DNA of 64,000 nucleotides from CAXXFQ01 sp963674475 (GTDB taxonomy: Bacteria > Planctomycetota > Planctomycetia > Pirellulales > Thermoguttaceae). The stretch covers positions 620,001 through 684,000 of the forward strand of contig CAXXFQ010000033.1 of NCBI GenBank assembly GCA_963674475.2, given 5' to 3'. The notes below the pieces were generated by a model. That model was not told the origin of the DNA. It saw nothing but the letters and a program-made list of their open reading frames with translations, and did no database searches. Position 1 is the stretch's first letter. Each line of letters starts with the position of its first letter. Positions 53,228-61,503 of this stretch are shown one piece after another. The position numbers and the translations under genes were made by a program.

Positions 53228-55501
53228 ATGGCTCATCAAAGGAAATCTTTTTCAAGAACGATGCGAGACCCCATCAGACAACCGAGAATGTTTTGGGCGG
53301 TCGTGCTCGTTTTCTTGACGCTGTTCACTTGGCTTTTTGCCGACGTCCTGTTTCAGGATCACCAGTTTGCCTTTCGGGACGTGGGCCATTATTACTACCC
53401 GCTCTATGAGTTTCTGCACACGGCTTGGACGGAAGGCGGGTTGCCGACATTTCATCCGTATGAAAATCTTGGCGCGCGGCCGATCGCCGATCCGGCCTGC
53501 GCGTGGTTCTATCCGGGCAAGTTGGTCTTTTGGCTGCCGATCGGGTATCCGTGGGCGTTTAAGCTTTATCTGTTGGGACATTTTTTGCTCGCGGCGACGG
53601 GCCTTTATCGGGCGGCCCGTTCGCTTTTGGGTTGCGGCCCTTGCAGCGCGATGCTCGGGACCCTTTCGTACACGTTCGGCGGCTATCTGTTGATGCAGCA
53701 TACCAACCCGATCTATTTGGTCGGCGGAGCCTGGTTGCCGTGGGGATTTTTGGCAGCCGGTCGGATGTTTTGTAGGCATCGACGTCAGTGGCGTTATGCG
53801 ATCGGGTTCGGTCTGGTTGTGGCAATGATGATCCTTGGCGGCGATCCGCAGACCGCTTATAACCTGATTCTGATGGCGGTCGGGCTGGCCTTTTTGCTTG
53901 TGTGGCGGGCGCGAAAAAAGGCGAAACGATTCGGTCCGGGAGATCTCAAGGACCGGGAGAAAGATCGGGCGTTTTTTCGACGGCCGAAGTTGACTTCCCT
54001 TTTTGCCGTGGCCGGATTGGTTGCGTTTGCTGTCGCGGCCGTGCAGGTGATTCCCGCCAGTCGGCAGACGGCCGGCTCACATCGGGCCGAGCACCAAACG
54101 GCCCGTTCGATTTATGAGATTCCGCAGACGGTCCGTCTCGCGCGAGCGTCGGGAGAAGATCCAACCGAGCCGGTTTTAGACGGGCTTTTGTGCCGACGTT
54201 TTCCGCCGGACGGCCATCACCGGCTGGTCTATCGCTACAGCTTCGGGCCGTGGCAGTTGGCCGAGTTTGCCTGGCCCGGTTTTTCTGGAAAAATGTATCC
54301 GACACACCGGCGCTGGTTGAATGCCTTCGGGCCGCAAGGGCGGATCTGGACGCCGTCGGTCTATATGGGGCTTATCCCGCTGGTCTTTGCACTCGGGGTG
54401 ATTCGTTTTCGTCGCGGACGGTCGATTGCCGTTTGGCTCTCGTGGGGGCTGGTTTTTTCAATCCTTGCCGCGTTCGGTTGGTACGGCCTCGGGTGGGCGA
54501 TCCGGCAGGTCGGAATCTGGCTTGGTGTCGACGCGAACCGTTGGCTTTTCGGAGCGCCGGTCGGCAGTCCGTATTGGCTGATGACGGTTTTTCTGCCGGG
54601 GTATCTGTACTTTCGCTATCCGGCCAAGTGGCTCGTGATCGCGTCGGCCACGTTGGCCCTTTTGTCGGCCTATGGGGCGGAACGAGTGTTTCGAGAAAAA
54701 GGCGCTCGTCGGACACGACGGATTCAGGCCGTTTTGGGAATCCTCATTGGTCTGAGTCTGGTTGGGTTTTTGGTTTTGGGGTTTGGTCGGAGCTGGTGGG
54801 AGCGCGGGACGAGCGAGATCGGGTCCAATGTGCTTTTCGGACCGTTTGACGCGGCCGGAGCGTGGCGCGATTTGATCGAGAGCTTTGCCCAAACGGCTCT
54901 CGTCGGTTTGCTTGGCCTGGGGCTTTTGATCGGTTTGAAAAAGGGGGCTTCAGCCTCCAATCGGCAGAAGTGGCTCTTGGGGATGGTGGTTCTTACGGCG
55001 GTCGATCTGGCGGTGGCCGGTCGGGTGTTGATCACCACCGCGCCGCAGCCGATATGGAAAACCCCTTCGCGTTTTGCGCTGGCGATTCGAGATGACGCGG
55101 CCCGGCGCGGGCTCGTCGAACCGATCAGAATCTTTCGAGAGCCCGGCTTTCTGCCGGAACACTTTGGCGAGACCGCTTCGGCCGATCGGATTGCCGAATC
55201 GATTTGTTGGGACCGGGCGACGCTTTACCCGAAACATCACCTCCCGTATCGATTGGCAATCGTCAATGTTTACGGCTCGACGATGACGGCCGACCATCAT
55301 CGACTCTTGGCCGAGACGAATTGCGACGCGGTGATGGAAGCGACCGGCGCGCGCTACGCGATCCTGCCGGAGTCGGTTGATCCACGTCGAGAATTTACCA
55401 ACCGACGCTGGGTGCCGATTGACCGGTACGAGGGGGCCCGGCTCTGGTTTCGCGCCGGGAGTGTCTCTTTTGAGTTGGAAAAAGAATCTTCCAATCGATA
55501 A
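53228..55501 (+). CDS. YfhO-like multi-spanning membrane protein
   Basis: A 757-residue membrane protein with about 12 helices and large outer loops. Typical YfhO/GT-C features are FRDVGHYYYPLYEFLH after TM1, the GGYLLMQHTNPIYLVGGAWLPWGFLAAG region and a soluble C-terminal domain (about 600-757). Relatives glycosylate lipoteichoic acid in Bacillus; in planctomycetes the substrate is unknown. The ATG at 53228 is taken; an in-frame ATG at 53261 is also close to the first helix. Confidence 0.8.
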   Translation: MAHQRKSFSRTMRDPIRQPRMFWAVVLVFLTLFTWLFADVLFQDHQFAFRDVGHYYYPLYEFLHTAWTEGGLPTFHPYENLGARPIADPACAWFYPGKLVFWLPIGYPWAFKLYLLGHFLLAATGLYRAARSLLGCGPCSAMLGTLSYTFGGYLLMQHTNPIYLVGGAWLPWGFLAAGRMFCRHRRQWRYAIGFGLVVAMMILGGDPQTAYNLILMAVGLAFLLVWRARKKAKRFGPGDLKDREKDRAFFRRPKLTSLFAVAGLVAFAVAAVQVIPASRQTAGSHRAEHQTARSIYEIPQTVRLARASGEDPTEPVLDGLLCRRFPPDGHHRLVYRYSFGPWQLAEFAWPGFSGKMYPTHRRWLNAFGPQGRIWTPSVYMGLIPLVFALGVIRFRRGRSIAVWLSWGLVFSILAAFGWYGLGWAIRQVGIWLGVDANRWLFGAPVGSPYWLMTVFLPGYLYFRYPAKWLVIASATLALLSAYGAERVFREKGARRTRRIQAVLGILIGLSLVGFLVLGFGRSWWERGTSEIGSNVLFGPFDAAGAWRDLIESFAQTALVGLLGLGLLIGLKKGASASNRQKWLLGMVVLTAVDLAVAGRVLITTAPQPIWKTPSRFALAIRDDAARRGLVEPIRIFREPGFLPEHFGETASADRIAESICWDRATLYPKHHLPYRLAIVNVYGSTMTADHHRLLAETNCDAVMEATGARYAILPESVDPRREFTNRRWVPIDRYEGARLWFRAGSVSFELEKESSNR

Positions 55502-55777
55502 CCGTTGCGGACGGATGCGTTTTTCATTACCGCCAAGTTGGAGAAGTCGAAAAAGAACTGGTTTTCCGGGCCTTTCGCTGGTAGAATAGAACGATCTTTT
55601 TTCTGGAGTTGAAGGGGGGGATGGGGCGAAAGAGAATGCTCTTGGCCGGTCTCGGTCGACTCGTTATAAAGGGGAAAATTATTTTCGCGGGTTCTACTTC
55701 CGTCCATTTGGAAGATTTTCTTCGGAAAATTTCACCTCGATTGTTGTCCGTTTTTTAATTTCCTTGAGAGCGTTTTT

Positions 55778-56119
55778 ATGTCGGAAAATCAGACCTCGGT
55801 CGCTTGCCCTCAAGCTAAAACGGACGATGAAAAGAAATCGCGTCGACAGCCGCCCTACCATGTGATCCTTTGGAACGACGAGGAGCATTCGTACGAATAT
55901 GTCATCCTGATGTTGACCGAGCTGTTCGGGTATCAGGTCGAAAAAGGGTTTCAGATCGCTCAAGAGGTTGATGCCAAAGGACGAGCGGTTGTTATCACGA
56001 CGACGCGTGAGCATGCCGAATTGAAGCGGGATCAGATCCACGCCTACGGGAAAGATCGACTTATCGAAGGCTGTCTCGGGTCGATGTTCGCCACCCTCGA
56101 GGCGGCGGTTGGGGAGTAG
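55778..56119 (+). CDS. clpS: ATP-dependent Clp protease adaptor ClpS
   Basis: A 113-residue ClpS. The core PPYHVILWNDEEHSYEYVILML (about 25-46) has the N-degron pocket residues (ND...). QIAQEVDAKGRAVVITTTREHAELKRDQI follows, for ClpA contact. It delivers N-end-rule substrates to the Clp protease. An N-terminal tail of about 25 residues is normal for the family. It is a single gene; no clpA is in the window. Confidence 0.92.
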   Translation: MSENQTSVACPQAKTDDEKKSRRQPPYHVILWNDEEHSYEYVILMLTELFGYQVEKGFQIAQEVDAKGRAVVITTTREHAELKRDQIHAYGKDRLIEGCLGSMFATLEAAVGE

Positions 56120-56446
56120 GGTAGGGGGTGTTTTTTTAATGTTGAAGGGGGAGGGAAGAGGTGTGACGGCGTTGCCGTCACCTGTGTTTTTTAATGAGGG
56201 GAAACATTTTGAAAATGGTTTCCCCTCAAACTCCCCTTCAAAAACTTTTTTCTTGGTGCTTCCGCACCATTGAAATTTTTCCGCTCCCGTTGGTCGCTGG
56301 TACCAATACTAGCGACCAACGGGAGCGGGTTTAGTCTGTGGCGTGGTAACGCCGGTCCGGTTGCGGCCCCTGGTCGCCGGGATTGCTTTGCAATCCCTCT
56401 TTTTGTTTCCTTCTGTTTTTTCTTCTTTTCATTTCTTTTTTCTTTG
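56120..56446. other. Array of five hairpins between clpS and mtaB
   Basis: In order the region holds GTGACGGC/GCCGTCAC (56163-56181), GAGGGGAAAC/GTTTCCCCTC (56196-56227) and TGGTGC/GCACCA (56254-56269). An 18-bp perfect stem (56281-56328) and GGGATTGC/GCAATCCC (56379-56397) complete it. No protein gene is present. Confidence 0.75.
56163..56397. repeat. Modular hairpin repeat, copy 2
   Basis: It shares the first, second and last hairpin modules and the CTCCCCTTCAAAAACTTTTT stretch with 50438-50550. About 120 extra bases, including the 18-bp stem, are inserted before the last module. Confidence 0.7.
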
Positions 56447-57730
56447 ATGCCAATTCTCAAAACTGCAACGCTTGGCTGCAAAGTCAACCAATACGAAACC
56501 GAATATGTCCGACAGGCGCTTGCGCAAATCGGCTATCGAGCACCACAAGGGAACGAACCGGCCGACTTGTGCGTGGTCAATACGTGTACGGTGACGGCCG
56601 AGAGCGATCGAAAGAGTCGGCAGCGGATTCGAAAGCTGGCCAAAGAAAACCCCGACGCGCGGATCGTCGTCATGGGCTGTTTCGCGACCCGATGTCCCCA
56701 GCGGGCCGCCGCCTTGCCACAGGTGACCGAGGTGTTGACCGATAAGCGTGACTTGCCCGCGCTGTTGAAGCGATTGGGCGTCGAACGGCCGCCGGCGGGG
56801 ATCGATCGGTTTGATGGTCATAGCCGAGTGTTCGTCAAAGTACAGGACGGATGCCGAAGGGTCTGTGCCTATTGTATTATTCCGAAAGTCCGCTCGGTTT
56901 TAGTGAGTCGACCCGAGCAGGCCGTTTTGGAAGAGGTCGCCCGACTTCGAGATTCCGGGTATCGCGAGATCGTTCTGACCGGGATTCATCTGGGCCATTA
57001 TGGGGTCGATTTGCCGAAAGAGAAAAACGGCCAGCGACCGAATCTCGCCCGGCTCGTCGAACGATTGGCCGAGTTGGATGGGGATTTTCGAATTCGGATT
57101 TCCAGCATCGAGGCCGACGAGGCGACGCCCGAACTGGTCCGGTTGATGGTCCAGTTTCCGGACAAAGTTTGTCCCCATCTGCACCTTTCGATGCAAAGCG
57201 GCTCCGACGCGGTCTTGAAGCGAATGCGTCGTCCGTATACCCGACAGGAATTTTTGGATCGTTGCGCTTTGTTGCACGACTCGCTCGATCTTCCGGCGCT
57301 GACGACCGATCTGATCGTCGGCTTTCCCGGCGAGACGGAGGCCGATTTTCAGGATACCTGCCGCGCGGTCGAAGAGGCCCGTTTTTCGAAGGTGCATATC
57401 TTTCGCTTCAGCCCGCGTGAAGGGACGGAAGCAGCGTTGATGCGCGATCAGATGATTCATGGCGACGTGCTTCGAGCGCGGGCGGCCGAGTTGGCTCGTG
57501 TGGTGCGGCGGGCACGTCAGGCCTATTTCGAGTCGATTGTCGGGCGGCCGATGCGGGTGCTGATCGAATCGATCGATTCCGCGCGACCGGGACAAGTCTT
57601 TGGGACGTCGGAGCGGTATGTTCCGGTTGAATTGCCCGGTTGCTCGGCGGAGATCGGGACGTTCGTCCAAGCGACAGCCGAGCGGATCGAGTCGGATCGG
57701 GTCGTCGGTATTCGTTCGGCAAGCGACTGA
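56447..57730 (+). CDS. mtaB: tRNA t6A37 methylthiotransferase MtaB
   Basis: A 427-residue radical SAM enzyme that converts t6A to ms2t6A at position 37 of tRNAs. The N-terminal MTTase domain carries its cluster cysteines in TLGCKVNQYE, NTCTVTAESDRKSRQ and VMGCFA. The radical SAM cluster is C-RRV-C-AY-C in VQDGCRRVCAYCIIP. LTGIHLGHYGVD, HLHLSMQSGSDAVLKRMRR and a TRAM-like C-terminus follow. The ATG at 56447 (MPILKTATLGCK) fits the family; the longer frame runs through the hairpin array. Confidence 0.92.
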   Translation: MPILKTATLGCKVNQYETEYVRQALAQIGYRAPQGNEPADLCVVNTCTVTAESDRKSRQRIRKLAKENPDARIVVMGCFATRCPQRAAALPQVTEVLTDKRDLPALLKRLGVERPPAGIDRFDGHSRVFVKVQDGCRRVCAYCIIPKVRSVLVSRPEQAVLEEVARLRDSGYREIVLTGIHLGHYGVDLPKEKNGQRPNLARLVERLAELDGDFRIRISSIEADEATPELVRLMVQFPDKVCPHLHLSMQSGSDAVLKRMRRPYTRQEFLDRCALLHDSLDLPALTTDLIVGFPGETEADFQDTCRAVEEARFSKVHIFRFSPREGTEAALMRDQMIHGDVLRARAAELARVVRRARQAYFESIVGRPMRVLIESIDSARPGQVFGTSERYVPVELPGCSAEIGTFVQATAERIESDRVVGIRSASD

Positions 57731-58133
57731 TCGGCCGGTTTCCTCTCTTATAGCGTGTGTGTATTTCACTTAAAGTGTTGCGGGTTCCATGCACAGCTGG
57801 GGAGTGAAGTGGAAAATTTCAAAGGCTGTCCAACGCTTGACTTACAGCAACCAGGGGAACTTACCCTCACGCCGGTATGACGCTACCGTTAACTGAAAAT
57901 CGCCCCTAAGTAGCGTGTTTCTCAATCGCAACACGGTGGGGGGTTTTGCTCTCTCCTGTTGCGAAAAGGAATCGATCTTTTTTCTAGGAAGGGTTTGGGC
58001 TGCTTTCTCTAACCGCTTTACTCATAAGCGGTTGCGTCTTCAGGGTACTTTTCTTTTCTAATTTGGTCCATGGTTTGCCTTTTGCTTCCCTCGCAAAAAA
58101 TCGCATTTGGGAAAGCAAGAAGCAGAGGCAACC
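57731..58133. other. Structured leader region, no gene
   Basis: No protein gene in about 400 bases. TCGCAACA (57926-57933) pairs with TGTTGCGA (57957-57964) around a G/T-rich loop, and T-rich sequence follows. CACGCC/GGTA-rich stretches before it (57790-57900) may also fold. It could be the mtaB terminator plus a leader for the sugar transferase gene. Confidence 0.4.
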
Positions 58134-58886
58134 ATGAGTCAAACCACCAAAGCATCCTCGATTTTGCTCGATCCCCCGAGCGTTGAATCGACAGGGGAGG
58201 AGGAGCTCTCCCCCTTTTATCCATTGGCCGACTTTCTCTCCTCGTCGACCGTGGTCGATCTTTCGATTCGTAAGGAGGGGAACCGTTCGCCCGGTTATCA
58301 AATCGTCAAGCGGACCATTGATATCGTCGGCGCCGGTTTGATCCTTTTGGCCTTGAGTCCTCTGATGCTCGTGGTTTTTGTCTTTCTGACGATCACCACA
58401 CGCGGCAATGGCCTCTTTCGCCAAACTCGTGTCGGCGAAGGGGGGAAAGAATTCACCATGTACAAGTTCCGGACGATGGTCCTCGATGCGGAAACTCGAC
58501 GCGGCGAAGTCGAAAATGAAAAAGACGGCCCGATCTTCAAGAACCATGTCGACCATCGGATCACGCGAATTGGCCGCTTTTTGCGAAAGACGAGCCTGGA
58601 CGAAACGCCCCAGTTGTTTAACGTCCTAGCCGGACAGATGTCGCTGGTTGGGCCGCGTCCGCCGATCCCGGAAGAGGTCGTCAAGTACGAACCGTGGCAG
58701 CGGCGTCGTTTGAGTGTGAAGCCGGGACTGACCTGCCTGTGGCAAGTCAGCGGACGATCGGAAATCGGGTTTAACGATTGGGTGCGGATGGATCTGTGGT
58801 ACGTCCATCATCAAAACCTTTCGACCGATTTGAGGCTTCTGGGGCGAACTCCTTGGAGCGTTCTCTCGCAGCGAGGTGCTTACTGA
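58134..58886 (+). CDS. Exopolysaccharide initiating sugar transferase
   Basis: A 250-residue bacterial sugar transferase (undecaprenyl-phosphate acceptor). After a polar N-terminus of about 65 residues, one membrane helix (IDIVGAGLILLALSPLMLVVFVFLTI) is followed by MYKFRTMVLDAE, LRKTSLDETPQLFNVLAGQMSLVGPRPP and the typical LSVKPGLTCLWQVSGRS end. The ATG at 58134 follows AGAGG. It differs clearly from the transferase at 5701-6408, so the cell has at least two repeat-unit pathways here. The following PEP-CTERM gene points to an exosortase-linked matrix. Confidence 0.9.
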   Translation: MSQTTKASSILLDPPSVESTGEEELSPFYPLADFLSSSTVVDLSIRKEGNRSPGYQIVKRTIDIVGAGLILLALSPLMLVVFVFLTITTRGNGLFRQTRVGEGGKEFTMYKFRTMVLDAETRRGEVENEKDGPIFKNHVDHRITRIGRFLRKTSLDETPQLFNVLAGQMSLVGPRPPIPEEVVKYEPWQRRRLSVKPGLTCLWQVSGRSEIGFNDWVRMDLWYVHHQNLSTDLRLLGRTPWSVLSQRGAY

Positions 58887-58915
58887 AACGATTGGATTGA
58901 TTCGACCAAGAAACC

Positions 58916-58953
58916 AAAAAGAGCGGACCGGAATTTTCGGCCCGCTCTTTTTT
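58916..58953. terminator. Bidirectional terminator
   Basis: GAGCGGACCG pairs with CGGCCCGCTC (58921-58947, one mismatched pair) around GAATTTT. It is flanked by A5 and T6 and serves the converging sugar transferase and PEP-CTERM genes. Confidence 0.8.
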
Positions 58954-58989
58954 CATGGTCTACAAGAGGGAAATCGGAGGTAATGCGTT

Positions 58990-59733
58990 TTACCGGCGGC
59001 GTCGCATCCAGAAAAAGGTTCCCAAAAGCGACAACAGACCACACCAGGTTGCCGGTTCGGGGACGACCTGAATGAACTCGTTCTTCGAAACGTACTTTGC
59101 CTTGAAATACGACATCGCAAAGTTGTAGTCGGTGCCGTTAGCCGGGGAGTTGACTTTAATGTCTTCGATGACGCCATTGCCCGCATTGGTTCCGTCTTCA
59201 TCAAAGCCTGTACCAACCATGGTTTCGCCTGATAGATAGTGGTCCCAATTCAAGTTAGTGAGAGTGAAACGCATACCAGTAAGATCGTCAAAACAATAGG
59301 TTCCATCTGTCTCGGTTTCAAGGATGATTTCAATTGGGTCTGGTCCCCATAAGGGATGGAATGCCTCCAATGCGATTTTTGCCCCACCGATGGCCCAGTC
59401 GTAGTCGTCAAAGAGGCCGTTCCCGTTCGAGTCGATAAAAATCCTTCCGGAGATTGAGGAGGTTAATAATGGGTCCTCGGTGTCCTCTCCATCGCCCTCG
59501 TCCGTGTCACCCTCGTCGGTATCGCCTTCGTCCGTGTTGCCTTCGTCGGTATCGCCCTCGTCCGTATTGCCTTCGTCCGTGACGCCCTCGTCGGAATCTC
59601 CCTCAACGGAGTAGGGCAACGGGGTGTCTTGTGCACCCAAAACCAACCCGCCTTGCGCGAGGTTAGGGAGCAGAAAAAACATCATCGCGATGGCCGTTAG
59701 CAACGAGGTTAAAAAACGCAATCGTTTTGACAT
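58990..59733 (-). CDS. PEP-CTERM protein with Asp/Glu-rich repeats and an SdrD-like domain
   Basis: A 247-residue surface protein. It has a signal peptide (about 1-34) and a spacer of T-D-E-G-(D/N/V) pentapeptide repeats (about 45-90, very acidic). An SdrD B-like domain begins SGRIFIDSNGNGLFDDYDWAIGGA (calcium-binding Asp cluster). A C-terminal PEP-CTERM signal ends it: VVPEPATWCGLLSLLG, helix, then RRRR. Sorting by an exosortase and attachment to the matrix is expected from the family. The gene is transcribed against the sugar transferase beside it. Confidence 0.88.
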   Translation of the reverse strand: MSKRLRFLTSLLTAIAMMFFLLPNLAQGGLVLGAQDTPLPYSVEGDSDEGVTDEGNTDEGDTDEGNTDEGDTDEGDTDEGDGEDTEDPLLTSSISGRIFIDSNGNGLFDDYDWAIGGAKIALEAFHPLWGPDPIEIILETETDGTYCFDDLTGMRFTLTNLNWDHYLSGETMVGTGFDEDGTNAGNGVIEDIKVNSPANGTDYNFAMSYFKAKYVSKNEFIQVVPEPATWCGLLSLLGTFFWMRRRR

Positions 59734-60259
59734 GATAAAGCCCAGCTTTTAAGGGGAGGGTAGATGTAATGGAGATGAGCGGTCCAGGAGGACTTAATCT
59801 CCATGTATTTCATTCATGCTATCCAAGCCGCCTAAAGTTCGCAAGACTTTTATCTCGGAAGAGCTGTTTTATCAGCCCTTTTTATCTATCTTGTAATTTA
59901 TTGGTTTACCTCAAGTCCTTATAATTAAATTATTCGCTATATTCGCTACTTGCCGCAGCTTAACATTTATTCAAGCTGGCGAGGAAATGATGGTTTTTCA
60001 TTAAGACTGCCTATCTTGTCTATTTAGCCATTTCGGTAAAGGTGGAATATTCCTTAAGTTCGGAGTGACCCGAACCGATAAGTTTCTACAAGGCCTGCTC
60101 TGAAAATGCCAAATCGGCAAATTTGGATTAATGAGAAGCCCTCGCTAAGGGGGGCACGCATGTCGGCCGAACTGGTTGCTCTGAAAAACTTGGCTGAAAA
60201 TTTTTTTGCCAAGGGGAGCAGAACAAAAAAAGAGGCCCCTAATAAGTAGGTGGCATTTC
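59734..60259. other. Divergent intergenic region, no gene
   Basis: About 525 bases, AT-rich in the middle (59880-59960). There is a small CCAAAT/ATTTGG hairpin near 60108-60125. No gene is supported. The region should hold the promoters of the PEP-CTERM gene and the two-gene unit on the right. Confidence 0.45.
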
Positions 60260-61480
60260 ATGGAAGATCACGAAAACAACCAAAATCAATTGCCGCAGGA
60301 AGTAGGCCACGTCGCTCCACAGGAGGCGTCTTCTTCTTGCGAGTCGCAAGCTTGCGCGCCGGAGTCGGTCGACTCGGACCAGATTCAAGCAGGGGACGAA
60401 TCGGAGGTGTTGGTTCGGGTTCCCGATTTGGCTGGCCCTTGCTATCGTCTCGATCCGCCGGCTGCTCCGGTTGAGACGGCACATTTTTCCAGTACGCCTT
60501 CAAAAGAGCGAAAAACCAAGCGGTCTTCCAAGAGAAGTTCGGGCCGTTTCGATCGTTTGATGTTTCGATATTACTTCGTGGCGTCGCTGGGACTGACGGT
60601 GATCTTGTCCAGTTTGGGAGGTTTTGTTCTCGGCCGGATGACGGCTTCTTCTCCGTCGCCGGACGCAATGGAAAATCTCGAAGTGGTCGATTCTCTTCCG
60701 CCCGATTTTTCCACGGTTGATGCCGAAGCCGCCCCTTTTCAAGAGAACTCGTTGGTCGAAAAGGAAACGCCGGTCAAAACCGATGCCGATTTTCCTTCAT
60801 GGATGACCGGCCAGACCGGTTCTGAAGAAAGTGTGCCCTCTGAAGAGAGTGTGACTTCCGTAGTGTATTCCGACCAAGGTGCGTCGACGGGAAGCAAGGC
60901 TCCGGTTCCCGCTTCCACTCCAACGACAGGGGCGGCCCCTTCTTGGAGTCCCGCCCCGTCGCAGCAAGCGAATGGTTCGAGAAATGCTTTTTCGGACGAG
61001 AAGATCAAGGCCTTCTTGTCCGAACAGTCGGGATCGGTTGCGACCCCGGCTTACTCAACCGATCGGAATCAAGTCCGTTCGTCCGGTCCGGTTTCGGTGC
61101 CTATGCCAAACCGCCAGCCTTATAAACCTTCTTCCAGAGCGGGTTTTTCGGGATATCAGGGAACGAATAATTCCTCGCCGTACTATCCTCGAGTCGCCAA
61201 TCGTCCTTCGAATGTTCAGGCGGTTCCCGTTCAGGCCCCGAATTATCGTCCTGTGACGCCGGGGCAAACGCCTGTCCCAAGGCCCGCTTATCAGCCTTAC
61301 CCTGGTTCCAATGCTTCCGCTCGTCCGATTTATTCGGCACCTGCGGCCGTACCGCCCCAAGGTCAAAGCAATGCAACGAATCGTACTCCGTTGCCGACGT
61401 CCGGCTATTCGCCTCAGGGGACCGTGCCGGCGCAAAGGGCGGCGTATCCGTCTGCCGGCTATCCGAGTGTGATTCAGTAA
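60260..61480 (+). CDS. Single-span membrane protein with a long Pro/Ser/Gln-rich tail
   Basis: A 406-residue protein: a cytoplasmic N-terminus of about 110 residues and a basic patch (KTKRSSKRSSGRFDRLMFRYYF). One membrane helix follows (VASLGLTVILSSLGGFVLGRM, about 114-135). The low-complexity outer part is rich in Pro, Ser, Tyr and Gln (about 210-406), with PVPxP and QxPNYRPV-like segments. I do not recognise a domain. It lies 23 bases before the CpsD-like gene and is probably co-transcribed with it, so a role in polysaccharide export or its regulation is likely. Confidence 0.7.
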   Translation: MEDHENNQNQLPQEVGHVAPQEASSSCESQACAPESVDSDQIQAGDESEVLVRVPDLAGPCYRLDPPAAPVETAHFSSTPSKERKTKRSSKRSSGRFDRLMFRYYFVASLGLTVILSSLGGFVLGRMTASSPSPDAMENLEVVDSLPPDFSTVDAEAAPFQENSLVEKETPVKTDADFPSWMTGQTGSEESVPSEESVTSVVYSDQGASTGSKAPVPASTPTTGAAPSWSPAPSQQANGSRNAFSDEKIKAFLSEQSGSVATPAYSTDRNQVRSSGPVSVPMPNRQPYKPSSRAGFSGYQGTNNSSPYYPRVANRPSNVQAVPVQAPNYRPVTPGQTPVPRPAYQPYPGSNASARPIYSAPAAVPPQGQSNATNRTPLPTSGYSPQGTVPAQRAAYPSAGYPSVIQ

Positions 61481-61503
61481 TTTCGTTGGTGGAGAAAACA
61501 AGG

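Noticed and set aside
55621..55758. 45-residue frame after a purine-rich stretch, just before clpS.
   Set aside because: No protein-like features; the purine run can explain the apparent ribosome-binding site. It may simply be clpS leader.
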